A stretch of 43,698 nt of DNA from Kiritimatiellia bacterium (GCA_028715905.1 JAQUQV010000016.1:1-43698), one strand, 5' to 3'; counted from the stretch's first letter, positions 24,036 to 32,655 are shown. The notes: generated by a model not told the origin, from the sequence alone. A program made the numbers and translations.

Positions 24036-25003
24036 AGTATCTTGAACTTGGGCAGGTCCTGAATATCCACCATGCCCACCAGCCGTTGGGCGGAGTCAAT
24101 TACCAGCAGATCGTCTATATCGCGCTCTTCATATATTTTCAGCGCGTCAATCGCGAGCGCGTTTTCCCGGATGGTAACGGGGTGCGGCGTCATGACCGAC
24201 CGGACCGGCCATTCGGGGATATTGCGTTTCCGGGAGATCATCCGGCGCAAATCGCCGTCGGTGAAAATACCGGCGATTCTGCCCATCTTGTTGACAACAC
24301 CCACCGAGCCGGACCGCGCGCTGGTCATTGCCAGGATGGCGTCCTTGACTTTGGCGTTGACGGGCACGCTGGCAAGCCGGTCGCCCTGGCGCATGATATC
24401 GGCAACTTTCAGGAGCAGGGTGCGGCCGATCGCCCCGCCGGGATGCAGTTTGGCGTAATCCTCCTTTTTGAATCCGCGCGCTTCCAAAAGCACGATCGCG
24501 AGAGCGTCGCCCACTGCCAGGGCGGCGGTAGTGCTGGCGGTGGGGGCCAGGTTGAAGGGACAGGCCTCGCGCGCGACGGGCGTATGGATGATTTCATCCC
24601 CGGCCAGAGCGGCCGCGCTTTTCTCCACGCCGGTCATGACGATGATTTTTGCCCCCTGGCGGCGCGCGGCCGGAATGATCGCGAGCAGTTCGTCCGATTC
24701 GCCGCTGTAGCTCAGGGCCAGCAGGACGTCGGCTTTGCCGATGATGCCCAGGTCACCGTGCATGGCCTGCGAGGGATGCAGAACAACGCTGGGCGAACCG
24801 GTGCTGGAGAGCGTGGCCGAAATCTTCTGGCCGATATAATAACTCTTGCCCACGCCGGTTACGACGATTTTGCCGCCCTGCTTCAGGCTTTCCAGGATCA
24901 GCCGCGTTGCCCGGCTGAACCGCTTGTCAAGACTGCGTTTGACCCGGTTGATTTCCAGGATCTCAACCGCAAGCACCTCGCGCGCGCGTTTGATTGCTTT
25001 CAT
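24032..25003 (-). CDS. kdsD: Arabinose-5-phosphate isomerase KdsD (KpsF/GutQ family)
   Basis: KdsD converts D-ribulose 5-phosphate to D-arabinose 5-phosphate, the entry to Kdo and thus to LPS inner core. The 323-residue product (start ATG 25003) has a SIS domain (KIVVTGVGKSYYIGQKISATLSSTGSPS, ALSYSGESDELL, HPGGAIGR) followed by two CBS domains (MTSARSGSVGVVNKMGRIAGIFTDGDLRR and EERDIDDLLVIDSAQRLVGMVDIQDL). Length and order match the family. The longer in-frame start at 25063 would run into the end of cstA and adds unrelated residues. It lies 47 bases downstream of cstA on the same strand. Confidence 0.94.
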   Translation of the reverse strand: MKAIKRAREVLAVEILEINRVKRSLDKRFSRATRLILESLKQGGKIVVTGVGKSYYIGQKISATLSSTGSPSVVLHPSQAMHGDLGIIGKADVLLALSYSGESDELLAIIPAARRQGAKIIVMTGVEKSAAALAGDEIIHTPVAREACPFNLAPTASTTAALAVGDALAIVLLEARGFKKEDYAKLHPGGAIGRTLLLKVADIMRQGDRLASVPVNAKVKDAILAMTSARSGSVGVVNKMGRIAGIFTDGDLRRMISRKRNIPEWPVRSVMTPHPVTIRENALAIDALKIYEERDIDDLLVIDSAQRLVGMVDIQDLPKFKIL

Positions 25004-25050
25004 AACTTTTTTTCCGAAACTACAATATTTGCATAAGACCGCCCCCGGAG

Positions 25051-26715
25051 TCAAGAACGGCAAACCGGTTGTCCGGCGCGGCCGGCCGGCGTATTTTTCA
25101 ACAACAGCACCCGCGCGCCCTCAATAACCAGCAAAAGCGCCAGCAGGAGCAGGAACGCGGCAATGATCCCGATCAGCGTCAATTTGTATTGGCCAATTAA
25201 AAGAAAGAGAGCCCAGACCGTCATAACCACCATAAATATCATCGGCAGAAAGATAAACGCTGTCCTTTTTCCGTTACTTTTCAGCCAGACCATCACCACC
25301 AGCAGGGCCAGCCCGGCCAGGAGCTGATTGGTTGCCCCGAAAACCGGCCAAACCGCTTTCCAGGCCGGCAGGGGATTGCCTTGCGCATCCTTTATGGTCA
25401 TCAGCACAAAAAGAAGCGGCAGAACCAGCGTGGCGGCCGTTGAAAAGTAACGGGAAACAGCGCCGCGGATATTGAAAAACTCCTCAAAAATATAACGGCT
25501 TAACCTGGTGGCGGTGTCAAGCGTGGTAAGTATGAAAGTTGAGAGGGCCAGCAGACCAAAGGCGGAACCAATACGTATCGGCACGCCGAATACGCCCAGG
25601 AATTTTGCCATGCCGTTGCTGTAAATCGCCAGGGGCGCTTTTTTTACAAACTCGCTCTCCAGCGGCAGCATGGCCACCACCAGCAGGGCCATAACGGCCA
25701 CCACCCCTTCCACCAGCATCCCCCCGTAGCCGATTTTTAAAGCGTCCCTTTCGCGGTCTATCTGCTTGGAGGTGGTGCCCGAGGCCACCAGCGAATGAAA
25801 ACCGGAACAAGCCCCGCAGGCAATCGTGATGAAAATAATCGGGGCCAGGTGGCCGAGCTGGTGATCGTGCCAGGATTTAAACGCCGGATAGGAAAGCGTG
25901 AAGCCCCCCATGAGAATTCCCAGGAACCCGCCGATCACGGAAACATACAGCAGGTAGGAAGAAAGATAATCGCGCGGCTGAAGCAGCATCCAGACAGGAA
26001 CGGTTGAGGCAACAAAGCAGTAAATAATCAGAATAACGCACCAGGCTTTTTTAGGGTCCATCCCCGTCCATTCCCGGAGCACGGTTTCCGGTATGGGCGC
26101 AAGCTGGCCGAGCCATACGAACAGGAACACGAGGGGCACAAAAAGCAGCGACATCAGGCGGATGGAAAACTTGAAACGATAAATGCAAACGCCAAAACCC
26201 AGGGCCAGCAGGATAAAGCCCATTGAAGAGGAAGCAACCCCGCCGTCGTTCACGAAAGTTTCCGCCGTCAAATCGGTAAAAACGGTCAACACATAGACCA
26301 GCGCCAGCCAGATAAATACGAGCAACAGCCTGAAAGCCAACGGTGACATTGACGCGCGGGCAATCTGCGCCAGCGAGCGGCCGCCGTGCCTGATTGAGGC
26401 GAATAATGCCGCAAAATCCTGCACCCCCCCGATGAAAACCGCGCCGATCAGCACCCAGAGCAAGGCCGGCAGCCAGCCGAAGGCCAGCGAGGCAATGATC
26501 GGCCCGACAATCGGCCCCGCGCCGGCGATTGAAGAAAAATGGTGCCCGAACAAAACCGCCGGCCGGGCGGGAACCCAGTCAAAACCGTCGTAATGCGCAT
26601 GGGCAGGGGTCGGCCGCGCGTCGTTTACGCCGAGCCGTTTCTCCAGAAAACGCCCGTAAAAAAAATAAGCGGCGATAAAAAACAGAATTGCGGCAATAAA
26701 GATAATGGTCAACAT
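25051..26715 (-). CDS. cstA: Carbon starvation protein CstA (peptide/pyruvate transporter)
   Basis: This is an inner-membrane transporter of the CstA family, known for peptide or pyruvate uptake. The 554-residue length belongs to the short branch. The N-terminal signature YGRFLEKRLGV...FDWVPARPAVLFGHHFSSIAGAGPIVGPIIA is diagnostic. It is followed by GGVQDFAALFASIRHGGRSLAQIA and about 14-16 membrane segments, including CGACSGFHSLVASGTTSKQ. It is upstream of kdsD with a short gap; co-transcription is possible but there is no functional tie. A GCAGAG-type repeat relic lies just upstream of its start. Confidence 0.95.
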   Translation of the reverse strand: MLTIIFIAAILFFIAAYFFYGRFLEKRLGVNDARPTPAHAHYDGFDWVPARPAVLFGHHFSSIAGAGPIVGPIIASLAFGWLPALLWVLIGAVFIGGVQDFAALFASIRHGGRSLAQIARASMSPLAFRLLLVFIWLALVYVLTVFTDLTAETFVNDGGVASSSMGFILLALGFGVCIYRFKFSIRLMSLLFVPLVFLFVWLGQLAPIPETVLREWTGMDPKKAWCVILIIYCFVASTVPVWMLLQPRDYLSSYLLYVSVIGGFLGILMGGFTLSYPAFKSWHDHQLGHLAPIIFITIACGACSGFHSLVASGTTSKQIDRERDALKIGYGGMLVEGVVAVMALLVVAMLPLESEFVKKAPLAIYSNGMAKFLGVFGVPIRIGSAFGLLALSTFILTTLDTATRLSRYIFEEFFNIRGAVSRYFSTAATLVLPLLFVLMTIKDAQGNPLPAWKAVWPVFGATNQLLAGLALLVVMVWLKSNGKRTAFIFLPMIFMVVMTVWALFLLIGQYKLTLIGIIAAFLLLLALLLVIEGARVLLLKNTPAGRAGQPVCRS

Positions 26716-26727
26716 GATTCTTTACCG

Positions 26728-26755
26728 CCGAGACGCAGAGAACGCAGAGGGTTGA
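26728..26755. repeat. GCAGAG-type intergenic repeat relic
   Basis: The sequence around CCGAGACGCAGAGAACGCAG matches a short motif type that recurs in the window between genes: 22425-22460 (CACAGAG...CAGAGAAAGCAG), about 30265-30300 (degenerate) and 31566-31612 (inverted pair). Such GCAGAGAACGCAGAG strings occur in many bacterial genomes as degenerate intergenic repeats. Confidence 0.5.
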
Positions 26756-26814
26756 ATATCCTGAAAATATTACTCGTCAGCCCCCGCGCCTGCGGTGAAT
26801 TTTTTTGTGGTTCC

Positions 26815-28140
26815 TTATTCAGGCATCGGCGGCAGTTTCGGCTTCGGCAGGCCTTTGACCAAAAGGTCAATCCTGACCGGTTTGTCCGTCCGCATGCTTA
26901 TATTGGCGGCGGCGCCGATGAGAATGCTCATCGCGCCGCTGGCGTAATCCGCCGCCCGCATAAGTTTATCCCCGGCCGGCTGCGCTGAAAAGAGGTCTTT
27001 CATCAATGCGTCATCGCCGCCGCCGTGGCTGCCCTTGCCGAATTTTGTCGGAATGTTCATGGCCGGCTTGAAATGCGGATACAGCCGGATGTGTTCGCCG
27101 GCCTTGACGGAATCCGGCAGTTTTTTGCCGCCGCGGATCGGAAAACCGATATTGTCAAATTCCAACCGCCCTTTGGTGCCGTTAAAGGCGAAGTGAAAAC
27201 CTTCCCACGGCGTAAAGGCGTTCAGGGAATACGAAAGGAATGCGCCCGAATCGTAACGGACCGCAAGGTTCATGGTGTCCTCAATATCAATGCCCTTGCC
27301 GAACACGCAGCGGTCGCGGACGTAACGGTCGTATTTTTCACATGCCAGGTACATTGCTTTCGCGTCCTCACTGCCCTTGAGATCAAAAAAGAACGGGCAT
27401 TTTTTCTGATGACGGCATTCCAGACAGCGCTGGGCATGGCCCTTTAAGCCCAGCCGCTCCGCCGTGCCGCTCTGGTCTCCGTAAAAACTGCGCGCGCCCA
27501 TGGCAAAAACCTCCACGGGATTGGCGGAAAGGAACCAGTTGACCAGGTCAAAATGATGCGATGCCTTGTGAAGCAGCAGGCCGCCGGAGGATTTTTTTTC
27601 GGCATGCCAGCGCCGGAAATATGAAGCGCCGTGGTTGACATCCAGCATCCAGCGCAGGTCAACCGAAAGAATCCGGCCGATGACCCCGCTCATGAGAAGC
27701 TCTTTGACCCGCATCATCGGCGGCATGTAACGGCAATTAAAGGTTATCATGAGCCGCCGGCCGGTTTGTTTGACCGCCTTCACGATCCGCCGGCATTTCT
27801 TTTCATCAATCGTCATCGGCTTTTCGCAAACCACGTCGCAACCGAGATTCATGGCCCTGACGATGTACTGGTCGTGGGTGGAATCCTTGGAGGTAATCAC
27901 CGCCACGTCCGGTTTTTGCTCCCGGATCATACTGTCAAACTGCGTGTCAAGATAAACCGGAACAGGTCGGCTTTTCAATTCAGCAACGATGCGGCGGTTG
28001 CGCAAATCAAGCCGGCCGCGGTTGTTGTCGCAGAGCCCGACCAACTCGCACTCGGCGCGCATCGTTTTCCCCAGCGCCGCCGTGTAAGGCCAGGAGCGGC
28101 CGCCGACGCCGACCTGGACATATTTTTTCCGTCTTCTCAT
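26815..28140 (-). CDS. Gfo/Idh/MocA-family oxidoreductase (Cys-cluster type)
   Basis: The 441-residue protein begins with a Rossmann fold (VQVGVGGRSWPYTAAL, LVGLCDNNRGRLD). It carries the catalytic-lysine motif (DVVCEKPMTIDEKKCRR) and the substrate-domain helix (HKASHHFDLVNWFL). A Cys-rich insert at about residues 240-290 (CLECRHQKKCPFFFD, ACEKYDRYVRDRC) could bind a metal; it is typical of one large-size subgroup. The substrate is unknown. The ATG follows GGAGGACAAAA, a good ribosome site. It is divergent from the PfpI gene across a REPIN-like element. Confidence 0.93.
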   Translation of the reverse strand: MRRRKKYVQVGVGGRSWPYTAALGKTMRAECELVGLCDNNRGRLDLRNRRIVAELKSRPVPVYLDTQFDSMIREQKPDVAVITSKDSTHDQYIVRAMNLGCDVVCEKPMTIDEKKCRRIVKAVKQTGRRLMITFNCRYMPPMMRVKELLMSGVIGRILSVDLRWMLDVNHGASYFRRWHAEKKSSGGLLLHKASHHFDLVNWFLSANPVEVFAMGARSFYGDQSGTAERLGLKGHAQRCLECRHQKKCPFFFDLKGSEDAKAMYLACEKYDRYVRDRCVFGKGIDIEDTMNLAVRYDSGAFLSYSLNAFTPWEGFHFAFNGTKGRLEFDNIGFPIRGGKKLPDSVKAGEHIRLYPHFKPAMNIPTKFGKGSHGGGDDALMKDLFSAQPAGDKLMRAADYASGAMSILIGAAANISMRTDKPVRIDLLVKGLPKPKLPPMPE

Positions 28141-28455
28141 TTTTGTCCTCCAGAAATAAAGACCGCCAAAGGCGGCAACCGTATTTGATCAAGGTAGGAG
28201 CCGCATCCCTATGCGGCGATTCCGGACGACCAAACATACATCGCCGAACAGGGGTTCAGCTTCTGCCTTGATTTTGCGCTTTTTTACGGCAAGATTGTCC
28301 TCCGTAGGCGGATCCGCCTCAGGCGGAAAATTCCTATGCCATAAATCACTATTGCAAAAACCGCATCGCCGCATAATATAACTCTCGCGTTCAAGGTCAA
28401 GCGGAAATCCTTTTGTTGCAAACGCGTTCGCCGGCAGACGAAGGGGTCGCAATTC
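28141..28455. other. Intergenic stretch carrying a REPIN-like element and a small palindrome
   Basis: This is the region between the divergent Gfo and PfpI genes. It contains REPIN-like copy B and a palindrome AGGCGGATCCGCCT within 28300-28330. The latter interrupts the otherwise shared flank TTGCCG...GGAATT of the element. Promoters for both genes must lie here, but I cannot place them with confidence. Confidence 0.55.
28175..28340 (-). repeat. REPIN-like dispersed element, copy B
   Basis: The plus strand shows GTAGGAGCC at 28194-28202, with hairpin GCCGCAT-ccct-ATGCGGC at 28200-28217. The opposite unit with GCCGAAC...GTTCAGC lies at 28243-28260. The flanks are shared with copy A in inverted orientation: GGCGGCAACCGTATTTGAT on one side and GCAAGATTG...AATTCCTATGCC on the other. 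A short extra palindrome near 28300-28330 is unique to this copy. Confidence 0.78.
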
Positions 28456-29052
28456 ATGCGCGCGTTCATCGCTATTGTTTTAACCGCCCTTGCGGGTGGA
28501 ACATCCGTTTACGGAGAGGAGGCATTCATGGCGGGAAATCTGGAAGGCAGGAAGGTGTTGATCATTATAGGGGCGGAAGGTTTTCAGGACGAGGAGTTCG
28601 GCCAGCCGTTCGCTCTGCTGAAAAAACTCGGGGCAACGGTGAAAACAGCCTGCTCGTGCAAAGACCGGGCTTTGGGAAAATTCGGCCGGCAGGTGACTCC
28701 GGATTTCACGCTGGACGAATGCCGGGCTGGCGATTACGACGCCGTCGTTTTTATCGGCGGCCCCGGCGCCTCCGAATATTTCACTGACGCCCGGGCCCAT
28801 GCCCTGGCGCGCGGCGCCGCCGCCGGAAACAAGGTGCTTGGCGCAATTTGCATCGCGCCCGTTATCCTGGCCAACGCCGGAATATTGAAAGACAAAGAAG
28901 CGACCGTTTTCCCTTCCGGAGAGGATGTGCTTGTCCGCGCTGGCGCGCGGTTGAGCAGAAAAGACGTGGTAATTGACGGCAAAATCGTGACCGCCCGCGG
29001 CCCCCAGGCGGCGCGTGAATTCGCCGAAACCCTGGCGCGCCTGATGCGATGA
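28456..29052 (+). CDS. DJ-1/PfpI-family protein (class I glutamine amidotransferase-like)
   Basis: The 198-residue protein has the DJ-1/PfpI fold: VLIIIGAEGFQDEEFGQPFALL, YDAVVFIGGPGASEYF and the nucleophile elbow LGAICIAPVILANAG with the reactive Cys, ending in VTARGPQAAREFAETLARLM. Family members act as deglycases, chaperones or proteases; the activity is not fixed. Starting at 28456 gives a plausible signal peptide (MRAFIAIVLTALAGGTSVYG), implying export. A second in-frame ATG at 28528 has a much better ribosome site (GGAGG five bases upstream) and would give a cytoplasmic protein. Either or both may be used. Confidence 0.88.
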   Translation: MRAFIAIVLTALAGGTSVYGEEAFMAGNLEGRKVLIIIGAEGFQDEEFGQPFALLKKLGATVKTACSCKDRALGKFGRQVTPDFTLDECRAGDYDAVVFIGGPGASEYFTDARAHALARGAAAGNKVLGAICIAPVILANAGILKDKEATVFPSGEDVLVRAGARLSRKDVVIDGKIVTARGPQAAREFAETLARLMR

Positions 29053-29140
29053 CGGCCCGCAGCATCCAAAAAACTTCCGCGGCCGCGATTGCAAACCGCT
29101 GAATGCGTTATCATGCGCGCCCCGCCGGGAAACCCGGGTT

Positions 29141-29182
29141 AAAACAAAACTCCCCGCGCTAAAGGCGCGGGGAGTTTTCGTT
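29141..29182. terminator. Bidirectional Rho-independent terminator
   Basis: The 14-base arms AAAACTCCCCGCGC (29146-29159) and GCGCGGGGAGTTTT (29165-29178) enclose a five-base loop, with T-rich runs on both strands. It sits between the convergent PfpI gene and the micro-protein gene and would stop both. Confidence 0.92.
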
Positions 29183-29200
29183 TTAAGCGAAGGATTGGTT

Positions 29201-29287
29201 TTATTTCTTCCGGCCCTTGGCTTTGGCTTTCTTGGCGGAACTCTTTTTTGCCGGCCGGCACGGTTTGCATCCACAGGTTTTACACAT
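29201..29287 (-). CDS. Cys/Lys-rich micro-protein, 28 residues
   Basis: The frame begins MCKTCGCKPCRPAKK and ends in a Lys/Ala/Gly-rich tail (KAKAKGRKK). Four Cys in the first ten residues form a C-x2-C-x-C-x2-C pattern, which would suit a metal site, and the tail is strongly basic. Support for a real gene comes from a purine-rich GGGGGTGA ribosome site shortly before the ATG, a clean TAA, and a strong terminator 23 bases after the stop. No family name is known to me and no function is claimed; nucleic-acid or metal binding is a guess from composition. It is too short for routine gene callers. Confidence 0.68.
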   Translation of the reverse strand: MCKTCGCKPCRPAKKSSAKKAKAKGRKK

Positions 29288-29400
29288 GCTTTCACCCCCT
29301 TTATTTACATTCTACACCCGGCATCCGGCCATGACCAGAAAAAAGCTTTATTTTTTTGCGGAATTTGCTATTCCTAAACATGACGTAAAAATTACAAATT

Positions 29401-30282
29401 ATGAAAATAGCATGGATAGGCGCGGGCGTGATGGGCCAGGCCATGGCCAACCGGATTTTATCGGCCGGCCATGACCTGGCGGTTTTTTCAAGGACGAAAA
29501 AAAAGGCCGCCGGCCTGATGGCGCGGGGCGCGCGTTGGGCCGGCAGTCCCGGCGAAACGACCGTTGGCGCGGAATTTGTCTGTTCAATGGTCGGTTATCC
29601 CTCCGACGTGGAGGAAGTTTGCCTGGGACCGCGCGGCGCCCTGCGCCGCATGCCGCCCGGAACGGTTTATATTGATTTTACAACCAGCAGTCCCGCGCTG
29701 GCCATGGAAATATTTGAAACGGCCAAAAAACGCGGCGTGGCCGCGCTGGATGCCCCGGTTTCGGGCGGAGACGTCGGCGCACGGGAAGGGAAACTTTCCA
29801 TCATGGTCGGCGGCGCGCGGGCGGCATTTGAAAGAGCCATGCCTCTTTTCAAATGCCTCGGCAAAACAATCGTGTTCCAAGGGGGAAAAGGCTCCGGCCA
29901 GCATGCCAAAATGGTCAATCAGATCATGATTGCCGGGACAATGATGGGGATGTGCGAAGGACTGCTTTACGCAAAAAGGGCGAAATTGAATCCGGAAACC
30001 GTCATGGCAAGCATCGGCGCCGGCGCGGCGGGCTCGTGGAGCCTTGCGAATCTTTATCCGCGCATTATCAGGCGGGATTTCGGCCCCGGGTTTTATGTTG
30101 AGCATTTCCTCAAAGACTTGCGCATCGCCTTGCGCGAGGCCCGGCGCATGAAACTTGATTTGCCGGCGCTCAAGCTGGCCGAGAAATTATACGCCCGGCT
30201 TAAAACCACCGGCGGCGCGCGCCGCGGCACGCAGGCGCTGATCAAGGAACTGGAAAGGAGGCCGAGGCGCAAAGACACATAG
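29401..30282 (+). CDS. NAD(P)-dependent beta-hydroxyacid dehydrogenase (3-hydroxyisobutyrate dehydrogenase family)
   Basis: The 293-residue enzyme has the NAD-binding GAGVMGQAMANRIL at the N terminus and the substrate motif DAPVSGGDVGAREGKLSIMVGG. The catalytic-lysine motif GSGQHAKMVNQIM lies near residue 170. This family oxidises 3-hydroxy acids such as 3-hydroxyisobutyrate or tartronate semialdehyde; the exact substrate cannot be told. The ATG at 29401 lacks a strong ribosome site. pdxB follows after about 70 bases on the same strand. Confidence 0.92.
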   Translation: MKIAWIGAGVMGQAMANRILSAGHDLAVFSRTKKKAAGLMARGARWAGSPGETTVGAEFVCSMVGYPSDVEEVCLGPRGALRRMPPGTVYIDFTTSSPALAMEIFETAKKRGVAALDAPVSGGDVGAREGKLSIMVGGARAAFERAMPLFKCLGKTIVFQGGKGSGQHAKMVNQIMIAGTMMGMCEGLLYAKRAKLNPETVMASIGAGAAGSWSLANLYPRIIRRDFGPGFYVEHFLKDLRIALREARRMKLDLPALKLAEKLYARLKTTGGARRGTQALIKELERRPRRKDT

Positions 30283-30352
30283 GCAGAAGGCACAAAGTTG
30301 AGATGATCTTTTATCCTATATGCCTGTGCTGTTCTGTGCCTCACTTGCACAC

Positions 30353-31507
30353 ATGAAAATAATATGCACAACCAGCATTCCTTTCGCCCGGGAGGTTTTC
30401 GGACCGCTGGGCGAGCTTGAAATCATTGAGCCGCGCCGGATTTCGCCGGCCGCGGTCAAGGACGCGGAGATCTTAATCTGCCGCTCAACCCTGAAGGTTG
30501 GCGGCGGACTGCTTGCAAACAGCCGCGTAAAATTCGTCGGCACCTGCACCATCGGGCACGACCATCTTGACGCCGATTACCTGGAAAAAAACGGCATAAC
30601 CTGGACCGCGGCGCCCGGCTGCAACGCCAACAGCGTCGCCGAATACGTTACGACCGCCCTCCTTTACCTCGCCCGGCGCCACGGCTTTCAATTGCGCGAT
30701 AAGACCATCGGCATTATCGGCGTGGGCAATGTCGGCCGGCTCGTGCTCAAAAAGGCCAAAGCGCTCGGCATGCGCGCCCTCCTGAACGATCCCCCGCTCT
30801 ACGATCAGACCGGCGAGCCGGCCTACCGCCCGCTGGACGAAGCGCTTTCCTCCGCCGATATCGTTACCCTGCACGTGCCTTTGACAACATCGGGAAAATA
30901 CCCTACTTTTCATCTTGCCGGCCGCGATTTTTTCAGCCGGGCGGGAAAAGGTCGTATTTTTATCAACGCCGCGCGCGGCGCCGTTCTGGATTCGGATTGT
31001 TTTCTTGAAGCCGTCCGCGGCGGCATTGTTGCGCACGCCGTAATTGACTGCTGGGAAAATGAGCCGGCTTTCCGGCTTGACGTCATGGAAGCGGCCGACG
31101 TCGCCACGCCCCATATTGCCGGTTACTCGCTTGAGGGCCGGGTCATGGGAACGGTGCTGGTTTACCGCAAGCTGTGTAAATTCCTCGGGAGGGAGCCGGC
31201 TTTATCGCTGGAAAACCTTTTGCCGCCGCCGGTCGTGCCGGAAATCCGTCTGGATGCTTCCGCGCTGTTGGATGAAGAGGCGCTTGCCAGTGTTGCCGGC
31301 CGGATTTACGATGTTGCCGCCGATGACCGCCGTCTGCGGGAAAACGCTCCGGAGGACGCCGCCGTGCGGAGCATAAATTTTGAACTGTTGCGCAAACATT
31401 ATCCGGTGCGCCGCGAATTCCGCTACAGCCGGGTCGTTTTGCAAAACGGCGGCGAATCCCTGGCCGAGCGCCTCCGCAAACTGGAGTTTCAAGTTGCTTC
31501 CGGATAA
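30353..31507 (+). CDS. pdxB: 4-phosphoerythronate dehydrogenase PdxB
   Basis: PdxB oxidises 4-phospho-D-erythronate in the DXP-dependent branch of pyridoxal-phosphate synthesis. The start ATG at 30353 gives 384 residues, close to the usual 380. The D-2-hydroxyacid dehydrogenase fold shows GTCTIGHDHLD, APGCNANSVAEYV, the NAD motif IGVGNVGRLV and the catalytic INAARGAVLD. It continues with DCWENEP and ATPHIAGYSLEGR, the last three being typical of PdxB. A C-terminal dimerisation part of about 100 residues follows. An upstream in-frame start at 30320 adds 11 unlikely residues. No other PLP gene is nearby. Confidence 0.92.
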   Translation: MKIICTTSIPFAREVFGPLGELEIIEPRRISPAAVKDAEILICRSTLKVGGGLLANSRVKFVGTCTIGHDHLDADYLEKNGITWTAAPGCNANSVAEYVTTALLYLARRHGFQLRDKTIGIIGVGNVGRLVLKKAKALGMRALLNDPPLYDQTGEPAYRPLDEALSSADIVTLHVPLTTSGKYPTFHLAGRDFFSRAGKGRIFINAARGAVLDSDCFLEAVRGGIVAHAVIDCWENEPAFRLDVMEAADVATPHIAGYSLEGRVMGTVLVYRKLCKFLGREPALSLENLLPPPVVPEIRLDASALLDEEALASVAGRIYDVAADDRRLRENAPEDAAVRSINFELLRKHYPVRREFRYSRVVLQNGGESLAERLRKLEFQVASG

Positions 31508-31559
31508 TGTTCACCGCCCGCTTCGCCCTGAAGTTAAACGAAGCGCATGCTTCAGGGAT

Positions 31560-31615
31560 TCGCTTGACGCAGAGTTCGCAGAGGTAATCCATTTTCTCTG
31601 CGTTCTCTGCAGTAA
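31560..31615. repeat. Inverted GCAGAG-type repeat between pdxB and rlmN
   Basis: CGCAGAG...CGCAGAGG at about 31566-31585 is answered by TCTCTGCGTTCTCTGCAG at about 31597-31614 and can form a stem. It belongs to the same motif type as 26728-26755. Just upstream, CGCTTCGCCCTGAAG and CTTCAGGG...GCG form another imperfect hairpin. Confidence 0.5.
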
Positions 31616-31626
31616 AAAAACATATT

Positions 31627-32655
31627 TTGAAAAATTTAATCCACAGTTTGAACCTGGATGAGATCACGCAATTTTGCGCCAGCCGCAGCCAGCCGCAATA
31701 CCGCGCGCGCCAGATATGGCAATGGCTCTATTGCCGTTACGCGGAAAGCTGGCCGGAAATGAAAAATCTTCCCGGGCCGTTCCGGGATGAACTGGCCGGC
31801 CGTTTTTCGGTTGCGCCGCCGGAAATCGCGAAAATGCGCAGCGAAAGCGGACCCGGCTCCACCGCCAAGGCCTTGCTGCGTATGTCCGACGGCGAATTGA
31901 TAGAAATGGTGTTTATCCCCGCCAAGGGCCGGACCACGCTGTGCGTTTCCAGCCAGGCGGGGTGTAAATACAAATGCGCTTTCTGCGCCAGCGGCCAAAA
32001 CGGATTCCGGCGCAGCCTGTCCGCCGGCGAAATAGTCGGCGAGGTGGTCCTGGCGGCGCAACAGCTCGGCGGACCTCCGGGCCATGTGGTCTTCATGGGG
32101 ATGGGCGAACCATTTGACAATTATGAGAACGTGTTGAAAGCTGTCAGGATTATAAACGATCCCGAGGGCTTGAGCATCGGCGCCCGCAAAATCACCATCA
32201 GCACCTGCGGGGTTATCCCGGGTATTGAGCGTTTGGCCGGCGAAGGTTTGCAGGTGGAACTATCCGTCTCGCTCCACGCCGCCGATGACGCGCTCCGCTC
32301 GCGCTTGATGCCGGTGAATAAAATTTATCCGCTGGCGGATTTGCTGGCGGCCTGCCGGAAATATGCGGAGATAACGGGACGGATAATCACGTTTGAGTGG
32401 ACCCTGATTAAAAATGTCAATGATTCGCGCGAGCAGGCGCGGGCGCTGGCGCGGGCGTTGGATAAAATCCATTGCCGCGTCAACCTGATCATGTTCAGCC
32501 CGGTGGAAGAATTTGAAGGACGCGCGCCGCCGCCTGAAACGGCCGGGATGTTTGTGAACACGCTGGAACGCGCGCGGATCAACGCCACCATCCGCGCTTC
32601 CAAGGGCAAAAACATTGATGCCGCCTGCGGACAACTGCGCCAAGCGGCATTATAA
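31627..32655 (+). CDS. rlmN: 23S rRNA (adenine2503-C2)/tRNA methyltransferase RlmN
   Basis: This radical-SAM enzyme methylates C2 of A2503 in 23S rRNA and A37 in some tRNAs. The 342-residue protein has the radical-SAM cluster motif CKYKCAFC (Cys 113, 117, 120). The two mechanistic cysteines are in place: Cys106 in TTLCVSSQAG and Cys334 in AACGQLRQ. Other family motifs are MGMGEPFDNYENV and SVSLHAADDALR. The start is TTG at 31627 and no strong ribosome site is seen. The next gene starts 19 bases after its stop. Confidence 0.96.
   Translation: MKNLIHSLNLDEITQFCASRSQPQYRARQIWQWLYCRYAESWPEMKNLPGPFRDELAGRFSVAPPEIAKMRSESGPGSTAKALLRMSDGELIEMVFIPAKGRTTLCVSSQAGCKYKCAFCASGQNGFRRSLSAGEIVGEVVLAAQQLGGPPGHVVFMGMGEPFDNYENVLKAVRIINDPEGLSIGARKITISTCGVIPGIERLAGEGLQVELSVSLHAADDALRSRLMPVNKIYPLADLLAACRKYAEITGRIITFEWTLIKNVNDSREQARALARALDKIHCRVNLIMFSPVEEFEGRAPPPETAGMFVNTLERARINATIRASKGKNIDAACGQLRQAAL

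Noticed and set aside
23996-25036. Plus-strand frame of 346 codons
   Set aside because: It is antisense to kdsD, which has full SIS and CBS motifs.
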